Counted from the stretch's first letter, positions 8,546 to 16,356 are shown. The stretch: DNA of 64,000 nucleotides from Tissierellia bacterium (GCA_012735215.1 JAAYHX010000021.1:1-64000), one strand, 5' to 3'. The notes: generated by a model from the sequence alone, not told the origin. Program-made: numbers and translations.

Positions 8546-9505
8546 ATGGTAGATACCAAATCCAAAGTAAAAAAGTATTATAAAGGTTCAGTAACGGGGC
8601 TTGTATTATCTGTTGGAATTGGTTTTGCTTTATATTTTGCTTTGAATAGTATCAATATTGCTAGCAATTGGTTAGATTACAATGCTATAGTAGCTAATGC
8701 AGGTAATAATCCAATATATAAGCTTATATGGTATGTTATGAACTTTACAGAAGCCCAATTCTATGCAGGATTCTTTGCTTCCTTAGGAATAATTATTGGA
8801 GGGTTTATAGCTTGGAGGTTGGATGTTAAAAATTCAAGATTTAGAGGATTCGATGTATCTTATGGTTCCAATCTATGGCCTTGGGTATTAGCTTCTCAAT
8901 TGCTATCCTTGTTTATTGCAATATTCGTTTTAAACTATACTAGACTTTTTAATACAGGGGAATATACTTGGCTGCCAACCTTTATCACAGTAGTAGGTGC
9001 TCCACCAGCTATCATGCTGCTGTATGGACCTAACATAAAAGCATTACTTACTAGCTCCATACTAGGAGGAACAATGGGTTTTCCAGTAGCCATGTGGATT
9101 AGTAATCACATTATACCCGTACTGGATGTGCCAGGAGTAGTATCCAATGTATTTACAATGGCCATTACTGGATTATTAATTTGTGCTATATGTAAGGCAT
9201 TACCATGGATGGAAAAGATGCCATCTAAACCTCTCAATAGAGAGGGGAAATCACAAGAAGAAGTTCTAAAGGAAATGGAAAGCCCACAATGGTTTGTAAG
9301 GAGAGTTTTAGCAGACTTTTCAGAAGCTCAATTTTATGGGAACGAAATAGCAGGTATATTGGGAGGAATAATAGGACCTCCTTTAGCAGAGTATGTTTGC
9401 GATAAGCTTCCAGAAGGATATCATCCTACCATAGGGAATGTTACTTCCATGGGTCTTACAACCATAGTAGTATCTGTCATTATCAAGGTGTTGCCTTGGT
9501 TTTAG
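8546..9505 (+). CDS. uncharacterised multi-pass membrane protein with internal duplication
   Basis: This 319-residue protein has about eight predicted membrane segments and belongs to no family I can name. An internal repeat is visible. FTEAQFY (67-73), followed by a glycine-rich membrane helix, recurs as FSEAQFY (258-264). NVFTMAITGLLICAICKALPW (201-221, abridged pattern N-V-x2-M-x-[14]-LPW) recurs as residues 298-318 at the very C terminus. The arrangement suggests a transporter-like protein built from a duplicated unit, with the conserved Glu-Ala-Gln in or near the membrane as candidate substrate contacts. ATG at 8546 follows GAAGGG. As the last gene of the operon it probably imports the substrate of the two hydrolases; that is inference. 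Confidence 0.8.
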   Translation: MVDTKSKVKKYYKGSVTGLVLSVGIGFALYFALNSINIASNWLDYNAIVANAGNNPIYKLIWYVMNFTEAQFYAGFFASLGIIIGGFIAWRLDVKNSRFRGFDVSYGSNLWPWVLASQLLSLFIAIFVLNYTRLFNTGEYTWLPTFITVVGAPPAIMLLYGPNIKALLTSSILGGTMGFPVAMWISNHIIPVLDVPGVVSNVFTMAITGLLICAICKALPWMEKMPSKPLNREGKSQEEVLKEMESPQWFVRRVLADFSEAQFYGNEIAGILGGIIGPPLAEYVCDKLPEGYHPTIGNVTSMGLTTIVVSVIIKVLPWF

Positions 9506-9556
9506 GTAAAAGTTAGTTTTATTCATTGTTAAGATTCATAAATTGGTGATTTTCAA

Positions 9557-9590
9557 TGAAAAGGGCTGCCCCTTAGGGCAGCCCTTTTCA
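9557..9590. terminator. bidirectional terminator between convergent genes
   Basis: A perfect 15-bp stem (9557-9571 with 9576-9590) with a CTTA loop and A/T-rich stem ends lies between the convergent membrane protein gene and the bacteriohemerythrin gene. Confidence 0.85.
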
Positions 9591-9602
9591 TGGGACTATG
9601 GA

Positions 9603-10004
9603 TTAAAGGGTTTTAACATATTCGCCTATCTTCTTGTCCATACTTTTTATATGATTTGTTAGCCAGTTTAAAACCATTTTATTTGCATTAATAATAACTA
9701 CAATATTGCCCCCGGACTCATTATAATCGCTTTTCAACTTAGCAAGATCATTGATAAAGCTTGCATGTGCTCTTTTTTGAGCCTCAAGCTCAGGGTAGCC
9801 GATCTCTTCCATATAGGCTTCTTCGTCTTTAAAGTGTTTCTTTGTGTACTCATCTAAGAAGTCAATCATTGTGTTTATGTATTCCTTTGCCCTACGCTCT
9901 TTTCCTGCCTCAAATAGTTCGTTGGCCTTTTGAAACCATATTTTGTGTTGTTCGTCAATATTTTCAACCCCAACTGATAAATCAGGAGTCCATTCTATTG
10001 CCAT
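9603..10004 (-). CDS. bacteriohemerythrin
   Basis: The 133-residue four-helix oxygen-binding protein has the di-iron ligand pattern of hemerythrins: DEQH near residue 20, HFKDEE near 57-62, AHASF near 76-80 and the C-terminal HIKSMD. The N terminus 'EWTPDLSVGVENIDEQHK' is characteristic. Bacterial members bind O2 reversibly for sensing, delivery or protection. The ATG start follows AAAGGAGGGG. It is a single-domain form, without a fused chemoreceptor. It is divergent from an HDOD-domain gene, a signalling-type neighbour. Confidence 0.95.
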   Translation of the reverse strand: MAIEWTPDLSVGVENIDEQHKIWFQKANELFEAGKERRAKEYINTMIDFLDEYTKKHFKDEEAYMEEIGYPELEAQKRAHASFINDLAKLKSDYNESGGNIVVIINANKMVLNWLTNHIKSMDKKIGEYVKTL

Positions 10005-10375
10005 ATAACCCCTCCTTTAAATTATTGTGTTATATAGATTTTATAGCTTTTTTTGGATAAGTTCAATATATTTCCAGAATAATAGTCGTTTGTGTCGAAA
10101 TGATGAGAGGTATAATAAATGTTTTGAGTATTATTTAAAGTATATATCTGTAGATTTGTTCCTCACTATTCTTGTGTGGGAATTGACTTTTCAAAAAATT
10201 GTTAAACTGGAATTTTTGGGGTACAAATTGTTTAATAACTAATCATATACAATAGACTTTCCTCAAATTTATTGTATCTAATTCTGCCACAGATAGTACC
10301 TATAAGAACAATTGGTATCTATTGAATTTAACAGTACATATAATACTTAGATTGAATAAATGAAGAGGTGACCAT
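10005..10375. other. 371-base divergent intergenic region (bacteriohemerythrin / HDOD)
   Basis: Very AT-rich, with no supported gene. It must hold the promoters of both flanking genes. For the rightward gene, a TATAAT at 10339-10344 is a reasonable -10 about 32 bases before the ribosome site, but no good -35 is correctly spaced. Short ORFs here have neither a ribosome site nor protein-like composition. Confidence 0.5.
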
Positions 10376-11251
10376 ATAAAGGGAACAGATATATTCAAAA
10401 CAATAGAAACATCTGATAAATTTCCCAAAATACCAAAAGAGCTGTGTGATATTATCAATATGCTGCAAGAGCCAAATGAAACGGACATTGATGAGCTTGT
10501 TATCAGGATCGAAAATGTAGAAAATTTGGAATCCATGATCATTAATTATATTAACTCGGAGTTTTTTAAAACGCCTAAAAAGGTAACTTCCTTAAGAGAG
10601 GCTATTATATTTTTAGGTATGAATACCACGCAGGTTATCATAATTGCACAGATTGTGAGCTATTTATTTCCGAGAGATAATCCTGCTTTTGATTCTTATC
10701 ATAAAATGAGCTATTTAAAGCATACAATAGGAACTGCGGTGGCAGCTACTGCCATAGAAGAATGGCTGCCGGAAGAAAACAAATCTGACAAATATGAGTT
10801 GTTTGCATATGGAGTTTTGCATGATATAGGAGTTGTTCTCTATGAAGTTTGCCTTCCTGATATGGTAGATAAGGTTCAAGAGATAATTATCAGAGGCAAT
10901 CACCCAGTAGTGGCAGAAAGGATTGCCTTTGGTGGAGTAGACCATACTGATATAGGAGCTTGGTTTTGTAGGAAGCTAAACTTTCCGCCTAATATTACAG
11001 ATGTCATTGAAAACCATCATTGGCCAAAAAAGATTAAGAACCAAAACAGGGTCATGTATATACTTAGTCTAGCAGACTATATCAGTCACTTATACTATAG
11101 AGATTTTTTAATTAAGAAGAAAGTCGAAAAGCCTGTTAAAATATATTTGCCACCAAATCCTTTAAATATACCAGATGAAGTGATTGAAGATATCCGCCGC
11201 AGACTACCTGATCTTGTTGAGAAGACAATAAAGATATTTAAGCGGTTTTAG
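10376..11251 (+). CDS. HDOD domain protein, apparent AUA start
   Basis: HDOD proteins are degenerate HD-hydrolase relatives found in bacterial signalling. The reading frame shows family-like sequence well before its first ATG (10460): TDIFKTIETSDKFPKIPKEL aligns with the usual HDOD opening 'lP.lp..l..il..l'. The frame is open only to a TGA at 10361 and contains no ATG, GTG or TTG before 10460. A strong ribosome site AGAGGTGA (10364-10371) sits seven bases from an ATA at 10376, so I start there (292 residues). HD-like motifs include GVLHDIG and ENHHWP. ATG 10460 would give a 263-residue truncated protein lacking the first helix. Confidence 0.82.
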   Translation: MKGTDIFKTIETSDKFPKIPKELCDIINMLQEPNETDIDELVIRIENVENLESMIINYINSEFFKTPKKVTSLREAIIFLGMNTTQVIIIAQIVSYLFPRDNPAFDSYHKMSYLKHTIGTAVAATAIEEWLPEENKSDKYELFAYGVLHDIGVVLYEVCLPDMVDKVQEIIIRGNHPVVAERIAFGGVDHTDIGAWFCRKLNFPPNITDVIENHHWPKKIKNQNRVMYILSLADYISHLYYRDFLIKKKVEKPVKIYLPPNPLNIPDEVIEDIRRRLPDLVEKTIKIFKRF

Positions 11252-11263
11252 ACTAAAAGAAGG

Positions 11264-11319
11264 GTTTTCCGAAATTGTACATTGGTGGAATACAATAATA
11301 TCGGAAAACCTTTATTTTT
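11264..11319 (+). terminator. Rho-independent terminator after the HDOD gene
   Basis: GGTTTTCCGA (about 11265-11274) pairs perfectly with TCGGAAAACC (about 11301-11310) across a 26-base loop and is followed by TTTATTTTTA. Confidence 0.75.
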
Positions 11320-11411
11320 ATTATTGATAAATTATGCTTAGTTCTCATAAGGATACTGTAAATTAGATAATCTAATTTGTATAAACTAGACTGTCTACTT
11401 GGAAGTATCTA

Positions 11412-12188
11412 TCATAATTGTCTCATCTTTCTCCTTAATATTTCAAAGTCCTTTAATTTAACATTTACTGATAATAAGTCTTGACTTGTTAAATAGTATC
11501 CTATTTTCATCTCTCTCAAAACCTGAGTAGGAGCATCTTCATACTCCTGCACTTGACAAACTGTAATATGTCTTCCATCCCAGCTAAAGGAGTATTCATA
11601 GGGAGGAAAATCCTTAAAATCAAAGAATATATCTTCATCTTCATAGAAAACTGCATTGTTGTAAAATTCTTTGATTTTTTCTTTTTCCTTAGTATCCATC
11701 ATGCTAATTCCACGAATTAGGGCTCCATTGTGGGTTATATGTAGGGATAGGGGGTCCACATAGTATTTATAAGCCCATATGGGAAGATTCGCATTAGCAT
11801 TAATGAATATAAAATCTTTTGAGTAGCTATTATATATATCTATTAATTTGAGTTCTGCATCTATGTTCACTATGTCATCATTTTCAATAGGGAATTCTAT
11901 CTGATCTATTGATTCGTTCCAAATATTTAATAGATCTAACTCATAAATTTTTTTATCCACTAATACTAGTTTTTCTTTACTGAAGCTATAGAAGTTTATT
12001 AATAAATTTGCTAGGTCTTTAGGGCTCAGAAAAATATCATATGTAATATTTTCAAATGCTTTATCTTGCAGATAAAGAAATATTAATTTAACCTGTTCGG
12101 GCTTCATATTGCCTGATATTATGCAAGTCTCAGGCTGGTGTAAATGTGATGAAGTAATTAGATAATAATATTTTTTGTAATCCTGCAT
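11412..12188 (-). CDS. hypothetical protein, 258 residues
   Basis: I do not recognise the family. The protein is soluble, acidic and rich in Tyr, Asp and Ile, with no signal peptide or membrane segment. Notable stretches are 'YYYLITSSHLHQPET' at the N terminus, a central 'NANANLPIWAYKYYVDP' and a C-terminal 'EYSFSWDGRHITVCQVQEYEDAP'. The ATG start at 12188 is preceded by GGAGGTCAGC. It stands alone, between a terminator and the divergent DUF4474-type gene. Confidence 0.7.
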   Translation of the reverse strand: MQDYKKYYYLITSSHLHQPETCIISGNMKPEQVKLIFLYLQDKAFENITYDIFLSPKDLANLLINFYSFSKEKLVLVDKKIYELDLLNIWNESIDQIEFPIENDDIVNIDAELKLIDIYNSYSKDFIFINANANLPIWAYKYYVDPLSLHITHNGALIRGISMMDTKEKEKIKEFYNNAVFYEDEDIFFDFKDFPPYEYSFSWDGRHITVCQVQEYEDAPTQVLREMKIGYYLTSQDLLSVNVKLKDFEILRRKMRQL

Positions 12189-12334
12189 GCTGACCTCCTA
12201 AAATTTAATTACCTTAACAAAATTAATTTATATTTGAATAAGTTGATAGGCTTATAACTAATTCTATCAAAGATCAAGCCTATTACATAGACTTTTCACA
12301 ATCTACATGGGAGAGGTAGATGGAGACGGTAGTG

Positions 12335-12362
12335 TTGACAGAGAGAGTATAGTTTATATGAT
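12335..12362 (+). promoter_or_regulatory. sigma-A type promoter of the DUF4474-type gene
   Basis: TTGACA (12335-12340), a 16-base spacer and TATGAT (12357-12362). It lies about 110 bases upstream of the start codon. Confidence 0.5.
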
Positions 12363-12473
12363 AGGTGAAAAGAGGCAAAAAACACTTTAGAGACTGCTTG
12401 CCAGACATAAAATATATCAAAACAACCACTTCAATAATAGTATGTAATAAAGATGCAAACTGGAGTGGTTATC

Positions 12474-13292
12474 ATGTCTGAATCTATAGGAGTTAATAGG
12501 ATTAAGGATGTTGATTCTCTTAACGAGTTTTTAAGACCCTTTGGTTATGCTTATGACCCTGAACAGGATGTATTCTACACAATAGTTGATGCCTGGCAGC
12601 GACAAATGGGGTATACAAGGATGTATGATGAGGCAGCAGCTTTAGCATCTATGATATTAGATAGTGAACCTGTTTATTTTGAATATGATAATAAAAGATG
12701 GATGATAGAATTTTGGAAGGGCCAATATTGTATGACAACAGGCTTTGAAGTAGGTATATATTATACGGATAAACGTGAAAAATCAAATGAATATTTTAAC
12801 TGGACTTTATATGATTGTGCTGATGATGAACATATGCTTAATATGGAATTCACACTTACTAAAAATGGCAAACCTATTATAGAAAGAAAAGAGAAACATT
12901 GGTGGTTAGCAGGATTTAAACTGGGGGAATTCTCCCAACCATGGGAACTGGAGGCTAGTATTTCTATCGTCTTTAAAGATTTGAATATGAGAAATGCATT
13001 TGTAAAAGCTTTACAAAAGATTGGCTATAAAAGGGAGAAGTTATCAATAAATAGGGAAATAGTTAGTTTTGTTTTTGCAAATCCAAAGACCAAACAACCT
13101 TACACGAGGACTGAAATGATTGAAGAAACAATCCAGAGGAATAACAAGCTACTATGTGATACCTTTAATGCCTTATCCAAAGATCATGATAATGCATTGG
13201 ATAAGATAATAGCCATACAGGAGTTAGCTCCTGAATTGCTTGAAAAAATAGTAAAGATGGGCAAATCAAAAGACATATATTTATATAAATAG
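12474..13292 (+). CDS. DUF4474 domain-containing protein
   Basis: The 272-residue protein matches the clostridial DUF4474 pattern: FGYAYDPEQDVFYTIVDAWQR near the N terminus, then 'DEAAA', 'PVYFEYDNKRWMIEFWKGQY' and 'TTGFEVGIYYT'. Function is unknown. It has no signal peptide or membrane helix in this copy and many aromatic residues. ATG 12474 (MSESIG) is preferred over ATG 12453 because TGGAGTGG sits six to seven bases upstream of it. It appears monocistronic from its own sigma-A-like promoter. Confidence 0.82.
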   Translation: MSESIGVNRIKDVDSLNEFLRPFGYAYDPEQDVFYTIVDAWQRQMGYTRMYDEAAALASMILDSEPVYFEYDNKRWMIEFWKGQYCMTTGFEVGIYYTDKREKSNEYFNWTLYDCADDEHMLNMEFTLTKNGKPIIERKEKHWWLAGFKLGEFSQPWELEASISIVFKDLNMRNAFVKALQKIGYKREKLSINREIVSFVFANPKTKQPYTRTEMIEETIQRNNKLLCDTFNALSKDHDNALDKIIAIQELAPELLEKIVKMGKSKDIYLYK

Positions 13293-13307
13293 TATTATTA
13301 ATAGATA

Positions 13308-13333
13308 AATAAAACTGGGGCGAAATTCGCCCC
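13308..13333 (-). terminator. terminator for the leftward QueG-like gene
   Basis: An 8-bp GC-rich stem (13317-13324 with 13326-13333, one-base loop, probably opening to three) is followed on the minus strand by AGTTTTATTT. It can also serve the convergent DUF4474-type gene weakly. Confidence 0.7.
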
Positions 13334-13343
13334 TATGATTGTA

Positions 13344-14099
13344 CTATCTGCTCATAATCATGGCCTGTGGACAGGAGACAACGCATTTTCCACAAACGCT
13401 GCATTCTTCTAGATCTTTATACAAGTTAGCATTTCCTGTGAGTTGTTCCTGACACTTGAATCGGTCAAAACCATCTACAGACAGAGCTTGTACTGGGCAT
13501 GCTTGAACACAAGCTGAGCATGTTCCATTTTCATAATATAAACAGTATTCTTTTTCTGATCTCTTATCAGGTTCAACTTCATAGGCTATAATAACAGTAC
13601 CATATCTGCCAGCACAACCTATAGGAGTTATTAACATCCTGTTAACTCCAAAAGTTCCTAGGCCACCAATAAAAGCGGCACTTCTGTGGGACCAGTCTGC
13701 CTTAAGGATATCTTCGTCAAGGGGCTTGGTTGCCTTTATTTTGGCTGCTCCTATTCCTTTGCTTTCTAGGTATTCAACTAGACTGCTGGATATGTAATCT
13801 ATTAGATTATTGGTTACAGTATAGGACTTAGCCCATTCCCTAGAAGGGGCTACCTTGTCTTTTTTGTTGCTGGATACAATTTTTTCTGAAAATGGAATGA
13901 AGAAGGATACAACAGTTTTTGCTTCTGGAAGATGGTCTCTTGGATGGGTATGTTCTGGATCCACAATATCTTTCAGGTTGTCGTATAGAGGATCATCTGC
14001 TGATGAAAAACCTACAAGAGGCTGGCGGAAAAAGTCACTGTGTTCTGACGTGGATACTTTTTCCTCTATAAATTCAATAATTTCATTTTTAAGACTCAA
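13344..14099 (-). CDS. QueG-like 4Fe-4S double-cluster protein
   Basis: The 251-residue iron-sulfur protein is related to epoxyqueuosine reductase. The first half resembles the cobalamin-binding part of QueG-like proteins ('SHRSAAFIGGLGTFGVNRMLITPIGCAGRYGTVI'). The second half holds two ferredoxin motifs, C-x2-C-x3-CP (SACVQACPVQAL) and C-x2-C-x2-C-x3-CP near the C terminus (ECSVCGKCVVSCP). Clostridia often carry several such paralogues. At 251 residues it is shorter than genuine QueG (about 380), so queuosine reduction is doubtful and an unknown corrinoid or redox role is possible. The ATG at 14099 follows AAGGGGGTAAT. Confidence 0.82.
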   Translation of the reverse strand: MSLKNEIIEFIEEKVSTSEHSDFFRQPLVGFSSADDPLYDNLKDIVDPEHTHPRDHLPEAKTVVSFFIPFSEKIVSSNKKDKVAPSREWAKSYTVTNNLIDYISSSLVEYLESKGIGAAKIKATKPLDEDILKADWSHRSAAFIGGLGTFGVNRMLITPIGCAGRYGTVIIAYEVEPDKRSEKEYCLYYENGTCSACVQACPVQALSVDGFDRFKCQEQLTGNANLYKDLEECSVCGKCVVSCPQAMIMSR

Positions 14100-14315
14100 A
14101 CTATTACCCCCTTATTGTCATAGAATTATGACTTCTTTGATAATATTGTAACATGGCATTCAAAAGGATATCAATTAAAATAAAAGCCTGTGGAATATTA
14201 TTTTTAACTCAAAACATACAGGGTATTATTATAATTAATGCTAGTTTTAGCTTTTTCATTATTGGAGTAGCATAATATTATATAATATAGGTAAGTTCGT
14301 TGAGGAGGTGTAGTG

Positions 14316-14510
14316 ATGAAAAGATTGTACAAGTCAGATAGGGACAAAAAGCTTGCTGGAGTTTGTGGAGGGATAGCAGAGTATTTTAACATAGATTCCA
14401 CTATAGTTAGGTTATTGTGGGCACTGGTTTCATTGATTTATGGTACTGGCATCCTGGCCTATATAGTATGTGCTTTTATAATACCGGAAAGACCTAAATA
14501 CTCAGAATAA
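14316..14510 (+). CDS. PspC domain protein
   Basis: This 64-residue protein consists of a PspC domain: KRLYKSDRDKKLAGVCGGIAEYFNIDSTIVRLLW, then a hydrophobic helix ending IIPERP. Stand-alone PspC proteins are small membrane proteins connected with envelope stress. ATG 14316 is preferred over GTG 14313, with GAGGAGGTG five to six bases upstream. It precedes the CDF transporter by 97 bases, and co-transcription is possible. Confidence 0.9.
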   Translation: MKRLYKSDRDKKLAGVCGGIAEYFNIDSTIVRLLWALVSLIYGTGILAYIVCAFIIPERPKYSE

Positions 14511-14607
14511 GGAGGGACATTTATATTTTGTTTTGCTATAATATATAGGCTAAAAGATTATAATAATCAATGTTAGCTTAGAATAGATGTTATTGGAGAG
14601 GATTGAT

Positions 14608-15564
14608 TTGATAGAATTTTTAATCAAAAGGTTTATTAAGGATCATGAAAACATAAAAGATAAGTATGTAAGGGAAAGATATGGTGTACTATCAGGAGTC
14701 TTAGGCATTATCTGTAATTTCATTTTATTTTTACTTAAGTTGTTTACTGGCCTCTTTATGAATAGTATAGCAGTGATTTCAGATGCCTTTAACAATATTA
14801 CAGATTTAGGTTCATCTGTGGTAACCATACTAGGATCCAAGCTAAGCAATCGCCCTCCGGATGAGGGACATCCTTATGGACATGGGAGGTATGAATATAT
14901 TGCTTCTTTACTAGTGTCATTTATCATATTTGCAGTAGGAGTCGAGACTTTTAAAACATCCATTAAAAAGATAATTAATCCTGAGCCTATTGACTTTAGT
15001 GCACTATCCGCTACAATTTTAGTTTCTTCTATTTTAATAAAGCTGTGGATGTACTCCTATAACAAATATATAGGAGAGAAGATTAATTCCAGTGTGAATA
15101 AGGCAACGGCTCATGACAGCCTAAATGATGCCTTTGCCACTTCTGCTGTTTTGTTAGGGTCAATACTTGGAAGATATGTTGCCTTCCCAATAGATGGGAT
15201 ACTTGGCCTTGTAATATCCCTTGTAATTATATATTCAGGATTTAGTATTGCAAAGGATTCGGTAAGATTGCTTTTAGGTCCGTCTCCAGATCCGGAGCTG
15301 GCAGATAAAATCAAGGAGTTAATATTGGAAAATGATAATATTATAGGGATTCATGATCTAATAGTTCACGATTATGGTCCAAATAAGACACTGGCTTCAG
15401 TTCATGCGGAAGTTTCCATCAAAGCAGATATTGTTGATATCCATTGGGAAATAGATAAAATAGAGAAGAAGATTAAAAGAGAGATTGATGTGGATATAGT
15501 AATACACATGGACCCCATAGAGGGGCATGGAAAGAAAGAAAAGCAAAAAAGAAGAAGAAATTAA
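14608..15564 (+). CDS. cation diffusion facilitator family transporter
   Basis: The 318-residue CDF exporter of divalent metals (Zn, Mn, Fe or Co) has six membrane helices. The metal site is visible: NSIAVISDAFNNITD in helix 2 (D-x3-D type) and HDSLNDAF in helix 5. The loop 'PPDEGHPYGHGRYEY' follows helix 2. A C-terminal cytoplasmic domain runs from about 210 ('GPSPDPELADKIKELI') to the His-rich DVDIVIHMDPIEGHGKKEKQ end. TTG 14608 is preferred because GGAGAGG lies six bases upstream; ATG 14587 lacks a site. The specific metal cannot be read from the sequence. Confidence 0.92.
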   Translation: MIEFLIKRFIKDHENIKDKYVRERYGVLSGVLGIICNFILFLLKLFTGLFMNSIAVISDAFNNITDLGSSVVTILGSKLSNRPPDEGHPYGHGRYEYIASLLVSFIIFAVGVETFKTSIKKIINPEPIDFSALSATILVSSILIKLWMYSYNKYIGEKINSSVNKATAHDSLNDAFATSAVLLGSILGRYVAFPIDGILGLVISLVIIYSGFSIAKDSVRLLLGPSPDPELADKIKELILENDNIIGIHDLIVHDYGPNKTLASVHAEVSIKADIVDIHWEIDKIEKKIKREIDVDIVIHMDPIEGHGKKEKQKRRRN

Positions 15565-15584
15565 AGCCGCTAAGGCTTTAATTT
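15558..15584. terminator. bidirectional terminator between convergent genes
   Basis: A perfect 11-bp stem, 15558-15568 with 15574-15584, with a 5-base loop. The A/T ends give U-rich tails on both strands. It overlaps the CDF stop codon. Confidence 0.75.
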
Positions 15585-15590
15585 CTCCAG

Positions 15591-16097
15591 TTACATTTCC
15601 CTTTTTATATCTTCTTTTATTAGCTTTCCTTTTTCATCCATTACAGCCTTGGTAATCTTTGCTAGAATAGGCTCATCGTCAACCTTAGCACATTCTAGAA
15701 TATGGTAGGTTTTTGAGCTATCTTGAGTTTCCTTAAATACATCTCTTAACAATTTGAATATGGAATAGGGATGCTCAGGGTCCTTAATGGTTATTAAGGA
15801 TATGTTGGGGATAGCCATGGCCTTTTTTACTAGTTCCCCAAAATCGATATCCTTTATCCCTGGGATCAATAAGTAATCTATATCTGTCTTGTCTAGATCA
15901 TCAAATCCCTTTACCTGTAAGCTTTTATAGTTAGATTTGGCAACAGCCATAAGGGTTGCAATAAGAGGACGGGTTCCCCAACCTCTGTGACCTGATACTA
16001 TTAAGGATTCTTTCCTTTCAATGGCTTTTTCTATATAGTCAGCTTGTTCTTCTGTCATAAAATTTTGGTCTACCAATTTTTTCAACATTGCGTTCAT
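15591..16097 (-). CDS. CpaF/TadA-like protein with degenerate P-loop
   Basis: The 168-residue protein resembles the start of a CpaF/TadA-type secretion ATPase domain: 'NFMTEEQADYIEKAIERKESLIVSG' matches the usual 'ltee.a..l..av..r.nilisG' lead-in. Where the Walker A loop G-x4-G-K-[ST] should be, it reads G36-HRGW-G41-T-R43, so the catalytic lysine is missing. The rest has alternating beta/alpha content but no clear Walker B Glu or arginine finger. It is probably not an active ATPase; a structural or regulatory role is possible. The ATG is preceded by AAAGGGTG. It stands alone with no pilus or secretion genes nearby. Confidence 0.65.
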   Translation of the reverse strand: MNAMLKKLVDQNFMTEEQADYIEKAIERKESLIVSGHRGWGTRPLIATLMAVAKSNYKSLQVKGFDDLDKTDIDYLLIPGIKDIDFGELVKKAMAIPNISLITIKDPEHPYSIFKLLRDVFKETQDSSKTYHILECAKVDDEPILAKITKAVMDEKGKLIKEDIKREM

Positions 16098-16193
16098 CTA
16101 TAACACCCTTTCATTTTTCTTGCTATATTATTATGATACCTCATATTAAAAATATAAAACTAAGTATTTTGTAAATTTTGACTATAAATTTTC

Positions 16194-16222
16194 TTGACCT
16201 TAAGTTGGATTTATATTATTAT
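16194..16222 (+). promoter_or_regulatory. sigma-A promoter of the tRNA-Ala gene
   Basis: TTGACC (16194-16199), a 17-base spacer and TATTAT (16217-16222), ending about 21 bases before the tRNA. Confidence 0.6.
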
Positions 16223-16243
16223 TAAATTTAGCAGAATTGATGT

Positions 16244-16319
16244 GGGGATATAGTTCAGCTGGGAGAACGCTTGACTGGCAGTCAAGAGGTCAGGGGTTCG
16301 AGTCCCCTTATCTCCACCA
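16244..16319 (+). tRNA. tRNA-Ala (anticodon GGC), CCA encoded
   Basis: A 76-base cloverleaf. The acceptor stem GGGGATA pairs with TATCTCC (one G-U). The anticodon stem CTTGA/TCAAG encloses loop CTGGCAG, giving anticodon GGC for alanine codon GCC (and GCU). The T arm is AGGGG-TTCGAGT-CCCCT. Discriminator A and an encoded CCA complete the 3' end. It is a single tRNA gene flanked by its own promoter and terminator, not part of a cluster. No integrated element follows it. Confidence 0.95.
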
Positions 16320-16325
16320 TAAAGA

Positions 16326-16356
16326 AGGCTAGATTGCATAAATCTGGCCTATTTTT
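16326..16356 (+). terminator. terminator after tRNA-Ala
   Basis: A 10-bp stem (16326-16335 with 16341-16350, one G-U pair), a 5-base loop, then ATTTTT. Confidence 0.8.

Noticed and set aside
10027-10242. Open frame of 71 codons between the bacteriohemerythrin and HDOD genes.
   Set aside because: No ribosome binding site, unlikely composition, and it lies in AT-rich promoter DNA.
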